From contig JAIYDZ010000001.1 of assembly GCA_027487215.1 (NCBI GenBank), positions 1 to 64,000 on the forward strand: 64,000 nucleotides of DNA. Reading direction: 5' to 3'. The position numbers and the translations under genes were made by a program. Below the pieces are notes generated by a model. It was not told the origin of the DNA, did not search any database, and saw nothing but the letters and a program-made list of their open reading frames with translations. The first letter of the stretch is position 1; each line of letters starts with the position of its first letter. This document shows, in pieces, positions 39,997 to 48,924 of the stretch. The stretch comes from Pseudomonadota bacterium. Lineage in GTDB: Bacteria; Babelota; Babeliae; Babelales; CAIQNR01.

Positions 39997-40030
39997 ACTA
40001 GATTCCTTTTAATATCTGATGATTACTTGT

Positions 40031-40060
40031 AAGAAAGCCTTTTTCAATAAGGCTTTCTTT
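40031..40060 (-). terminator. Rho-independent terminator
   Basis: aagaaagcctttttcaataaggctttcttt. Confidence 0.7.
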
Positions 40061-40074
40061 ATAATGAGTGCTTA

Positions 40075-41640
40075 TTAAAACTCACGAGCGAGAGTAAATG
40101 CAAGAGAATAGTCGCCGCCGATACCGTAAGTAAACGGACAGAATGACGCAACGACCCCAAGGTCCCAATCAGAGTGTGGGCGTCGTTTTTCTACTCCTAC
40201 AAAAATCGTGCTTGAAATTGCATAGCCGCGCTTTGCAGCTTGAGTATCAAGTTGATCCTTAAGAGTAGAAGGAGCATTAATTTTTAAGAATTTTTCTTTG
40301 CTGCAAAACCAGAAATCATTTCCGATAAAGGTGGTCCATTGATTTTTATGGAATGAAAGTTTTGAAGTGCTTTGAACTATAAAGCCTGGAAAAACCTGAG
40401 TCTTAAATGATTCAGGAAAGAAATAACGCTTTGCCAGGGCTGAAAGTTCGTCAAGTTTAACTGTTGCTTCAGGGTTTGTGTTAGCAGGAAGCGCTTTTAC
40501 GGCACCCATTTCAGATCTTGTGATAGGTTGAATCATAAAGCGTTGCTCGTCCGCTGGTAGTAAAACCTCGAATTTAGTTTTTGAGGTGAGGGTAATGCTA
40601 GGACGTAAATCCATTACGCCTCTTGCAAAAACTCCCAGTCCAAAATGACCATCATTACCAAGTTCATTTTCTACAAAAATGGAGGTCATTCTATCAATTA
40701 CACTAAAGGCTAACTTTTCTGCATTTATAAGAGCTGTTTGTTGGTCTCCATCGCCATAAGGTGAAAGAAGGTCGTCATGAATACTAAAAGAAGGAGCAGT
40801 ATTTTTTTTGTTGTAGTATCTACCCATTATTCCTTTTTTGAATGCAAAAGCAGTTGGAACAGTAAAATCTATTCCACCGTGAAATCTGTATAAAGTGCCT
40901 TCTTTTAAGAGGCGCTCTACAGAAATTTGCAAATCAGCAATTCCTAGCTTGTCGCTAATTAAATGTTGTCTTGCAAAAGCCCATTCATCTTGTGGATCAA
41001 AGAGAGAAACATCTCGAATTCTTTTTCTTTCATCCATTGTTAAGAAAAATGTATTTACTTGATAAACAAAGGGAAGAGTGAAAGAATACTGATATTCTTG
41101 GTAGCTGTTTGCATAGTTTAATACCCATGCAAGCTTGTGCTCTTGAGATTTAATTGGTCTAAAAAGGCCGAGAATGTCAGGGATGTCAACCTCGTCAAGT
41201 CCAAGTTGATCAACTGTTTCAATAATTGAAGTTTGATTGAAGTTTATTGCTGAATCAATGCTATCTTTATCTTTATGATAATGTCCCGCATATGTTTGGT
41301 TATAAGTTACAAATAAGTCTAAATTTTGACCAAATTGATAGTGTGGAGTCTGAAACAGGGAAAGGCTTGAGAGTGTTTTTCTACGCAAAGGATTAGTTCT
41401 TACATAAAGGCCATTAATAAGAGTCGAATCCAGTGCTCCAGTTGCATTTACTATGTCAAAAAGTATGCCAGCGCTATCGGTAGCGTTAGCTCTTACGGCA
41501 ATATGTTCTTGATTATTTGCAAAGTCTGCTATTGAATCAAAAGCATCATCAAAATCAAATGGCTCGCCACATCGAGTTATCGATGCGCTTGCCATCGAGA
41601 ATATCAAGCTGATGAGCAAGTATTGTATACATCTTTTCAT
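40075..41640 (-). CDS. Predicted outer-membrane beta-barrel protein
   Basis: Signal peptide; beta-rich alternating pattern; C-terminal ...YSLAFTLAREF ending in Phe. Confidence 0.55.
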   Translation of the reverse strand: MKRCIQYLLISLIFSMASASITRCGEPFDFDDAFDSIADFANNQEHIAVRANATDSAGILFDIVNATGALDSTLINGLYVRTNPLRRKTLSSLSLFQTPHYQFGQNLDLFVTYNQTYAGHYHKDKDSIDSAINFNQTSIIETVDQLGLDEVDIPDILGLFRPIKSQEHKLAWVLNYANSYQEYQYSFTLPFVYQVNTFFLTMDERKRIRDVSLFDPQDEWAFARQHLISDKLGIADLQISVERLLKEGTLYRFHGGIDFTVPTAFAFKKGIMGRYYNKKNTAPSFSIHDDLLSPYGDGDQQTALINAEKLAFSVIDRMTSIFVENELGNDGHFGLGVFARGVMDLRPSITLTSKTKFEVLLPADEQRFMIQPITRSEMGAVKALPANTNPEATVKLDELSALAKRYFFPESFKTQVFPGFIVQSTSKLSFHKNQWTTFIGNDFWFCSKEKFLKINAPSTLKDQLDTQAAKRGYAISSTIFVGVEKRRPHSDWDLGVVASFCPFTYGIGGDYSLAFTLAREF

Positions 41641-41802
41641 TAGGTTCCAGTTTTTATTTTCAGAAATACTAAATATGTTACACTACAAATGCGTCGTACA
41701 GCATACTGGATTTTAGCCTATTTGCCAACGCCCCCCTTTTTAAGCGGTCTGGGTGTATCGATTGCCAGACAAAATTATGCAGTAATTACTATGGAGAAGG
41801 TT

Positions 41803-42525
41803 ATGATTTCTAGCGGTCAGAGAAACTTTATTATCGAGGGTAATATTGGAGCAGGAAAGTCTACATTCTTGCGATTAATGGCTGAGCGTCTGCCTGTGCA
41901 GATTGTGTATGAGCCGCATACCAAGTGGCAAAATGTCGATCAAAAAGAAAACCTTCTTGAAAAATTCTATAAAGATACTAAACGCTGGGCATATACTTTT
42001 CAGTCCTATGCATTTATCACTCGTGTTATTGAGCAACAGCAAAAAGCTCGTGAAAATAAATTTGGAATTCAGGTTCTTGAGCGCTCGGTCTACTCTGACC
42101 GTTACTGTTTTGCAAAAAACTGCTTTGAGACAGGTTCAATGACTGAACTTGAGTGGAACCTCTATTGTGAATGGTTTGAATGGTTGGTAGAGCTTTATGC
42201 TACGCGTCCTACCGGTTTTGTTTATTTGCAATCAAGCCCCGATGTATGTTTTGACCGTATTAAAATGCGTGGTCGCCACGAAGAATCATCTGTTCCTTAT
42301 TCTTATCTTGAACAGCTGCATACAAAACATCAGGATTGGCTTATTGAAAAAAAGGGTGTTGCTCCGTATTTAGTAGACACACCGGTTTTAGTTCTTGATT
42401 GTGATCAAGATTTTGAAAATAACCCTGAACGTCTTGATGCGCATATTACAGAAATTGCTCGTTTTATCGGCGTTACCCCTGCTGTGAGTGGAAAAAGTAC
42501 TGTTCAGGCTAGTTGCCACTTGTAA
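41803..42525 (+). CDS. Deoxynucleoside kinase (dCK/dGK/TK2-like)
   Basis: IEGNIGAGKSTF; RWAYTFQSYAFITR; ERSVYSDRYCFAKN; RIKMRGRHEE; YLEQLHTKHQDWL; ggag RBS before ATG 41803. Confidence 0.9.
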   Translation: MISSGQRNFIIEGNIGAGKSTFLRLMAERLPVQIVYEPHTKWQNVDQKENLLEKFYKDTKRWAYTFQSYAFITRVIEQQQKARENKFGIQVLERSVYSDRYCFAKNCFETGSMTELEWNLYCEWFEWLVELYATRPTGFVYLQSSPDVCFDRIKMRGRHEESSVPYSYLEQLHTKHQDWLIEKKGVAPYLVDTPVLVLDCDQDFENNPERLDAHITEIARFIGVTPAVSGKSTVQASCHL

Positions 42526-42608
42526 AAAAGATAAAAACTGGGGTACAATGATCGGTAACCCCAAAGGGGAAAGGTTGAATAGATCCCCTTATCAAGAAAG
42601 GCCACGAC

Positions 42609-42854
42609 ATGGAAGGAGTCTTTTACGCAAAAGCTTTCGCTTTTTTAGGCGCTGCGATTGCGATGGGTGTCGGTAGTATCGGACCTGCCATTGGGCAAGG
42701 AATGATCGGCACCAAGGCAACTGAAAGCGTAGGGAAATACCCTGAAAGCGCTGGAAACATTCGTACTATTATGATTATCTCTATGGCGATTGTTGAATCA
42801 GCTGCGATCTATGTATTTGTTATTGCGCTTCTTTTGGTATTGTCTCAGTGGTAG
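42609..42854 (+). CDS. atpE: ATP synthase F0 subunit c
   Basis: GVGSIGPAIGQGMIGTKATESVGKYPES...AIVESAAIYVFVIALLLV. Confidence 0.95.
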   Translation: MEGVFYAKAFAFLGAAIAMGVGSIGPAIGQGMIGTKATESVGKYPESAGNIRTIMIISMAIVESAAIYVFVIALLLVLSQW

Positions 42855-42881
42855 ATTTTATATGTGGCTCGAAGGCGCACT

Positions 42882-43253
42882 ATGATTGAACTAAATGCCA
42901 CTCTTTTTATTCAAGCGTTTCACTTCCTTGCCGTGTGGTGGGTAGTAGATCGCTTTTTTTTTCGAGAGATAGTAACTACTATTGAAAACGAAGAGCGTGA
43001 ATTAGAGCAATTTAATCAAAAGATAGAAAAAGAGCGTGAGTTGCTGGCTCAAGAACATGCCCGACGAGTAGCGTTGTGGGTAAGTTATCAACAGAAGTTT
43101 CAGACAGTAATACCTCGTATTGGTTCATCGTTGATTGCGCCTTCAGTACAGTTACTGATGTGTCCGGTATGTTTTGATTTAAATCCAGCACAAAAAGAAA
43201 AATACATCCAGCAAACGGTATCGCTGATTACCCAAAGGGTTGTCGATGAGTGA
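42882..43253 (+). CDS. atpF: ATP synthase F0 subunit b-like
   Basis: N-terminal TM plus charged helix; position between c and delta. Confidence 0.6.
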   Translation: MIELNATLFIQAFHFLAVWWVVDRFFFREIVTTIENEERELEQFNQKIEKERELLAQEHARRVALWVSYQQKFQTVIPRIGSSLIAPSVQLLMCPVCFDLNPAQKEKYIQQTVSLITQRVVDE

Positions 43254-43740
43254 ACATTCTGTCTATGAAATATTTTTTAGATGTGTGTGTTTTATTTTTT
43301 TTGTTGCCGCTGTGGGGCTATTTTTTAAACTTTACATCCTTCCAGAGATATATACAGGAATTGACACAGCAAAAAAAGTACTCGAAAATCTTGGTCTGAC
43401 CCAGCGATCTCTTGCCCAAATGCATACTGAGTCGATTAAAGAAACAACAGTACAAGATCAGTATGCACAGCATCTTTTAAATAAGATTGCAGTGTGGCAT
43501 GAGCGACAATTAAAGAAAGAAGAGCGTCAGCTTCAACTTCAAGAAGCTTCAAAGCTTCGTATTAAAAATTATTTAAGTGATCGAATTACTTGGATTGTGC
43601 AACAATGTGCAGCAAGAGAAGTCTTGCCAGAAGCATATAAACAAGCTTCACAGGACATAAAAAACAAATTTGCAGACCAAGCTTGTCGGGAAAAGTTTTT
43701 ATCTAATGCGCTTGTCCGAATTGAAAAGGAAGCGTTATGA
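43246..43740 (+). CDS. Second ATP synthase b/b'-like subunit
   Basis: TM helix plus long charged helix; position in operon. Confidence 0.55.
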   Translation: MSEHSVYEIFFRCVCFIFFVAAVGLFFKLYILPEIYTGIDTAKKVLENLGLTQRSLAQMHTESIKETTVQDQYAQHLLNKIAVWHERQLKKEERQLQLQEASKLRIKNYLSDRITWIVQQCAAREVLPEAYKQASQDIKNKFADQACREKFLSNALVRIEKEAL

Positions 43741-44294
43741 ATGGTGTCCATACAAAAATAATACAAAAACGATTGGCATCTCGTTATGCCTGTGCGTTTT
43801 TAAATATATTTGAGGATGAGTTTGTAAAAGGTTCTGGAGACGCTCTGTGCGCCGGAGCCCGTTTTTTTTCTGAAAGGAAAAAAGCTATCTTTTTTATGCA
43901 ACTAGGATCTATTCCACGAGAGTTAGTGCGTACTCGATTAATTACTATATGTACGCAGTTAGGAATTTCTCAAACGATTGAAGCCTTGATTACTCTTTTG
44001 CTTGAACATAAAAGGATTTTTTTGCTTGAGCTTGTATTTAAGCAATTGTGTAAAGAGCTTCATAGGCGTCGTAATGAAGTAGAGTGTGAAATTACTACGG
44101 TAGATGGGCTCAGTCAAAAAGATAAACAAACTATTGTGGATGTATTTGAAAAAAAATTAGGTAAAAAATTATTGTGTACGTATAAAGAAAATCCAGCATT
44201 AATTGCTGGAATTCGTATTTGTACGGAGCAGGTTTCTTGGGAATATTCAATCGGTGGTCGTTTAAGATATATATACAACACTCTCAAGCGGTGA
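43737..44294 (+). CDS. atpH: ATP synthase F1 subunit delta
   Basis: C-terminal AGIRICTEQVSWEYSIGGRLRYIYNTL; position. Confidence 0.8.
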   Translation: MNGVHTKIIQKRLASRYACAFLNIFEDEFVKGSGDALCAGARFFSERKKAIFFMQLGSIPRELVRTRLITICTQLGISQTIEALITLLLEHKRIFLLELVFKQLCKELHRRRNEVECEITTVDGLSQKDKQTIVDVFEKKLGKKLLCTYKENPALIAGIRICTEQVSWEYSIGGRLRYIYNTLKR

Positions 44295-44332
44295 AAATAA
44301 TTCGCATTTAGTGCGAACTAAAGAGGGTTTTT

Positions 44333-45841
44333 ATGGATATGAAAAGCACGGATCTTGTTGCCTTATTTGAAAAATCTCTTGCCGGGGGTGCGCAGGAGAA
44401 ACTTGATGAGATTGGCATTGTCGTCCAGGTTGGAGATGGCATTTGTCGTGTGCACGGTCTTGAAAATGCCGTGTACAATGAGCTGATTGAGTTTGAAGGG
44501 GGAAATCGGGGTATAATTTTTGATCTTGATGAATCATCTGTTTCTATTTTTCTACTCTATACCACAGTTCCTGTGGCAGAACTTGAAGTAGTAAAAAGAA
44601 CAGGAGAAGTATTTAAAGCACCTGTTGGCATGGAACTGCTAGGGCGTGTAATTAATGCAGCAGGAAAACCAATTGATGGTCGCGGAGATCTTGAAAATAA
44701 AGAATTTTGGCCTGTTGAAGCAACATCTCCAGGCGTTGTTGAGCGTAGTCCTGTAAATGAGTCTTTAGAAACAGGAATCATTGCTATTGATGCGCTTGTT
44801 CCTGTTGGTAAAGGCCAACGTGAGTTGATTGTGGGTAACAGAAGTACCGGTAAAACTTCGTTAGCGCTTGATACAATTTTGCATCAAAAGGGCAAAGGCG
44901 TCTTTTGTATTTATGTCTCCATTGGTCAACGCCAAGCAAATTTAGCGCGTATTATTCGCCTGCTGGTTGAACAGGGTTCGCTCGAGTACACGGTGATTGT
45001 GTCTGCTGATTCTGGCGATTCAATTTTGTCACAGTATCTTGCGCCGTACGTCGGCTGTACTATTGGAGAATATTTTAGAAAGCAGGGCAAAGATGCACTC
45101 ATTGTGTATGATGATTTAAGTAATCATGCAATTGCGTATCGTGCAATGTCTTTATTGATGCGCCGTCCACCAGGACGTGAAGCGTATCCAGGTGATGTAT
45201 TTTATTTACATTCCCGTCTTTTGGAACGCGCAGGAAAAGTGGTGAATGGCGGTTCGCTTACAGCATTACCAATTGTCCAAATTCAGAGTGATGATATTAC
45301 TGCTTATATTCCAACTAACCTTATTTCTATTACTGATGGACAGATATTTTTAGACGCACAGTTGTTTAAAAGTGGTATTCGTCCAGCAATTAATATTGGG
45401 TTATCAGTTTCGCGTGTGGGCGGAGCTGCACAAACAAAAGCGATTAAGAAAACAGCACGAACTTTAGGTCTTGAGCTTGCACAGTACCGCGATCTGCTTG
45501 ATTTCTCTCAATTTGGTACTGAACTTGATAAAGCATCCCAGCGTCGTTTGACCCGTGGTCAGCGAGCAGTTGAGCTTCTTAAACAACCTCAAATGACGAC
45601 TTACTCATTTGTAGATCAAACTTTAATGTTGTTTGTGCTGCAAGAAGGTGCGTTAGATGAGCTGGCAACCAGCAAAGTTCAGCCGTTTATCGTGCAGTTT
45701 GTAAGCTACGTGCAGTCGGTATATCCACAGCTTTATGAGGCTATAGAGCGCTCAAAGGATATCTCTGACCAAAGCCATGATGAGCTGGTTGGGATAGTAA
45801 AAGAGTTCTCTTCTTTGTTTGTCGGGCCAGAAACTCGATAG
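44333..45841 (+). CDS. atpA: ATP synthase F1 subunit alpha
   Basis: GNRSTGKTSLALDTI; SVSRVGGAAQTKAIKK; RPPGREAYPGDVFYLHSRLLERA. Confidence 0.97.
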   Translation: MDMKSTDLVALFEKSLAGGAQEKLDEIGIVVQVGDGICRVHGLENAVYNELIEFEGGNRGIIFDLDESSVSIFLLYTTVPVAELEVVKRTGEVFKAPVGMELLGRVINAAGKPIDGRGDLENKEFWPVEATSPGVVERSPVNESLETGIIAIDALVPVGKGQRELIVGNRSTGKTSLALDTILHQKGKGVFCIYVSIGQRQANLARIIRLLVEQGSLEYTVIVSADSGDSILSQYLAPYVGCTIGEYFRKQGKDALIVYDDLSNHAIAYRAMSLLMRRPPGREAYPGDVFYLHSRLLERAGKVVNGGSLTALPIVQIQSDDITAYIPTNLISITDGQIFLDAQLFKSGIRPAINIGLSVSRVGGAAQTKAIKKTARTLGLELAQYRDLLDFSQFGTELDKASQRRLTRGQRAVELLKQPQMTTYSFVDQTLMLFVLQEGALDELATSKVQPFIVQFVSYVQSVYPQLYEAIERSKDISDQSHDELVGIVKEFSSLFVGPETR

Positions 45842-45888
45842 ATTGATTTGAAAAGAGCCTTTTATTCACGTATACTGCCTTTTGTGTT

Positions 45889-45965
45889 GTGCCCGTAGCT
45901 CAGTTGGATAGAGCGACGGACTTCTAATCCGTAGGTCGCTGGTTCGAATCCAGCCGGGCACACCA
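45889..45965 (+). tRNA. tRNA-Arg (anticodon TCT), CCA encoded
   Basis: GTGCCCG acceptor pairs with CGGGCAC, anticodon loop CTTCTAA, GGTTCGAATCC T-arm, ACCA end. Confidence 0.97.
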
Positions 45966-45975
45966 AATTCTTTTT

Positions 45976-46647
45976 TTAAAAAATTACATCTTTCCGCCAA
46001 ATAGCCAAACTGTTTTGTGTTGGTTTATTCGTATCAATTTGATTCCATTCAAAATCAATTATAAGTCCTGGCACAATTTCGTAACCGAAATGCCTCCAGA
46101 TAGCGTCAAGAGATTTATAATTTACTGGTTTTAAGATGTGGTTTTCTGGTCGCTCTACCGTCATAAATATTATTTTTGAGTACCCTTGCGCGCGAGCTTT
46201 GTGTTCGTGAAATTCAAAAAATTTTCTTACTATTCCTTTGTGTTGGTAGTCAGGGTAGAGCATTACTTCCCCAACATAGAGATAGTCTTCAAGATTAAGA
46301 CCTTTTTTTAAAAAAGGTGCTTTCATCTCTTCTGATTCTTGAGTGAGGGGAATTGAATTAGAAAAACCGACTACTTTTTCGTTATCAAACACGAGAAGGA
46401 TTACTGCATCAGGAGACCTAAAATAGGTTTCTAAATACCCTCGTTCATCTTCTATTGTACCTTTATACAAATAGGGATACTCGCTAAAAAGCGAGAGTCG
46501 TATGTGAGCTATATCATTAAAATACTTGCGTGCTTCTTGTCCGCTAAACGTGCGTATTGAAATAGTGTTATCCATTGATGTTATCTCTTGGCTCTGCATT
46601 GTACAGATCCTAATTATAACGAGAAGTGAGATTAAAATTTTTTTCAT
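45976..46647 (-). CDS. GNAT-family acetyltransferase with signal-like N-terminus
   Basis: [59 protein letters not shown]. Confidence 0.7.
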   Translation of the reverse strand: MKKILISLLVIIRICTMQSQEITSMDNTISIRTFSGQEARKYFNDIAHIRLSLFSEYPYLYKGTIEDERGYLETYFRSPDAVILLVFDNEKVVGFSNSIPLTQESEEMKAPFLKKGLNLEDYLYVGEVMLYPDYQHKGIVRKFFEFHEHKARAQGYSKIIFMTVERPENHILKPVNYKSLDAIWRHFGYEIVPGLIIDFEWNQIDTNKPTQNSLAIWRKDVIF

Positions 46648-46784
46648 TGTTTCTTATTAACCTTTGTAAATCTATTATAATGATGCGCAATTTAGTTGAT
46701 TATAAAAAAAATAAACTGTCAACAATTGCTGCTGACAGTTTATTTTTTAAAATAGAGAAAATTGTTTATTTTGTTAAATGGGCA

Positions 46785-48896
46785 TTATTTTCCAACTTCG
46801 CCTTCTACTCTTTTAGATCGTTCTCTGGTTTCTTTTTCATACCGTTCTTTTTCAGATTTTCGTTTAGCTTCTTCTGTCTGTTTGCGTCGCTTTAGTTCTT
46901 CTTGCTCAGAGCGTTTTTTTTCTATGTTACGTTCTCGCTCCGATGCTTGATCGCGTAAAGATTCAGGTGCTTCTTTTTGAGTTAGTTGTTCTTGATAATC
47001 TAAAATTCCTGTATCAAGTGCATCTTCAAAGACCTCGTCCTTATCTTCATCTTCAAGGGTTTCTAGTGATCGAGGATTTTCTACACGAGTCGGTTCTGCT
47101 TTTTGAGTAGTTAAAAGCTCGTTCAGCATTTTTTCTTTGAGTGATTTTTGTCCAGTGACTTGTTGATGATCAATTGCTTGATACACTTTTTGAATAATAT
47201 CTTCAGGAAACAATTTGTAATGAGCTGCTTCAAGAGTTACCAGCTCTTCTGGTGTTGCAGTTCTCCACGCATCAAAAATCTGTTCTTGTACTGATGGAGT
47301 AAATCTTTGGAAATCTGTTGGTGGTATTTTTCTTAAAGTTGTCGCTTCAACACGATTTTCAATAAGGTCCAGAATTGCTTTTGTAGTTGCGTCATTAAAT
47401 TGTGTTTTTAGATGCTTTTCAAGGCTTTCTATGGTAGTGCCTAGATTTTCAGAAAACTCTTCAAAAGAGGTTGATTCTAGAGCCTTTGTTCCAAACATTT
47501 CAGCAAGTTCAGTGGTTTGAAATTCTAATGAAATAAAGAAATCCTCGTCTATATTTTCTTCTTTTAACGGTGAGGTTGCTGTTGCTAATTCCATTACGCT
47601 TGCTGATGGACGTGAAAGCAAGATTGATGGGTCCGCAATAACAAGCGAAAGCACTGAAGTAAATCCAGCCCACGCATCTGAAACATTATTAACAGTAGAC
47701 CTTACTTTTTCTTGGGTTGCATTCCAGGCAGTCTCTAATGTTTTATGAGCGTTTGCTAATGTTTCTTGTACGGCTGTTTCTACATGTGTGACATTATCAG
47801 AAATATCTGAAATAATTTTTTGAGCGGTAGTCGTTGAAGCAACTGTGAGTGCAGTTATTTTCTCAGAGACGGCATTAATTGTTTTTTGAGTAAGACTTAA
47901 CTCTGTCATTTTACCAATAGCTGTTATTTCAGTACTTTCTAATTTTCCTATTTTTATTTCTTCTAGATGTTGAATTGTACCGTTTAAACCTACCAGCGAA
48001 AGTGCAAAATTTTGTGCATCAGCAGCTTGTTGAAGTATATAATTTTTACCTTGAAGTGTTGCTTCAATGGCAAATGAACCACCTTCTTTGGTTTTTGAAA
48101 CAACATAATCAATTCCTTCAATGGTTGCCTTAATTCCTTTTTGTGTTTGTTCAATAGCAAACTCTTTAGCTTGTGTTGCTTTATCTGTCAGAGCATTCAG
48201 AAGTTGTTTTGATCCTTCTTTAAATTGGAGTGCGCGGTCAGAGAATGTTTCAGCAACTACAGCAGCAAGGGCAGATGCCTCGGTTGTTGCTCCTAATTTT
48301 GATCCTCCAGCCCATGAGCGTATTTTTGAAACAATATTTTTACATTTAGCGACAAGCCAAAACGCTATTCGTTCTGTTCGAGTTGCTTCACCCGTTATAA
48401 TTCGTTTAATACGAGCGGTAAGTGTCGTTGTTTTAAATTCTTTTAATTGTGCTTTGCTATATAAAGGTGTGCCATCAGATTTTTTTTCTTGCGACCAGCC
48501 AAGAAGCTGTTGTTCAAGATACACTTCAAGAAACTTATCAACAGAACGTGCAGCAAGTCGTTTTTGTGCTTCGGTTTTTCCCATAAGACCATTCAACATG
48601 TCAGCATAAAAACCAGATTTCTCGCTTTCCATTGAATTTTTAAGAACCGTTAATGAATCAACAAGTACTGTAAGATGACTGAATAACAATTCTTCTTGGG
48701 GGGTTGCTTTGTTAACGGCAACTCTATAAAGGCTACCCAAAATTTCAGAAACGCTCACTGGCTGTTCTTCTAAGATCATAGCCAAAGAACCACGCATAGT
48801 ATCTTGAGCGCTTTCTGGTATGGTCTCACTCGGTTTGATTGATAATATTATGATTGAGAGCATTACGCTCACAGCAAACAACAGCCTCAGTTTCAT
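46785..48896 (-). CDS. Large secreted helical protein with charged C-terminal tail
   Basis: Signal/TM N-terminus; amphipathic repeats; RNIEKKRSEQEELKRRKQTEEAKRKSEKERYEKE tail. Confidence 0.6.
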   Translation of the reverse strand: MKLRLLFAVSVMLSIIILSIKPSETIPESAQDTMRGSLAMILEEQPVSVSEILGSLYRVAVNKATPQEELLFSHLTVLVDSLTVLKNSMESEKSGFYADMLNGLMGKTEAQKRLAARSVDKFLEVYLEQQLLGWSQEKKSDGTPLYSKAQLKEFKTTTLTARIKRIITGEATRTERIAFWLVAKCKNIVSKIRSWAGGSKLGATTEASALAAVVAETFSDRALQFKEGSKQLLNALTDKATQAKEFAIEQTQKGIKATIEGIDYVVSKTKEGGSFAIEATLQGKNYILQQAADAQNFALSLVGLNGTIQHLEEIKIGKLESTEITAIGKMTELSLTQKTINAVSEKITALTVASTTTAQKIISDISDNVTHVETAVQETLANAHKTLETAWNATQEKVRSTVNNVSDAWAGFTSVLSLVIADPSILLSRPSASVMELATATSPLKEENIDEDFFISLEFQTTELAEMFGTKALESTSFEEFSENLGTTIESLEKHLKTQFNDATTKAILDLIENRVEATTLRKIPPTDFQRFTPSVQEQIFDAWRTATPEELVTLEAAHYKLFPEDIIQKVYQAIDHQQVTGQKSLKEKMLNELLTTQKAEPTRVENPRSLETLEDEDKDEVFEDALDTGILDYQEQLTQKEAPESLRDQASERERNIEKKRSEQEELKRRKQTEEAKRKSEKERYEKETRERSKRVEGEVGK

Positions 48897-48924
48897 TCTA
48901 ACCCCCTTTAATTACTTATTTTAA

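Noticed and set aside
46626-48609. Plus ORFs 46626..46895, 46762..46950 and 48121..48609
   Set aside because: Antisense to the large minus-strand secreted protein gene; composition is complementary artefact
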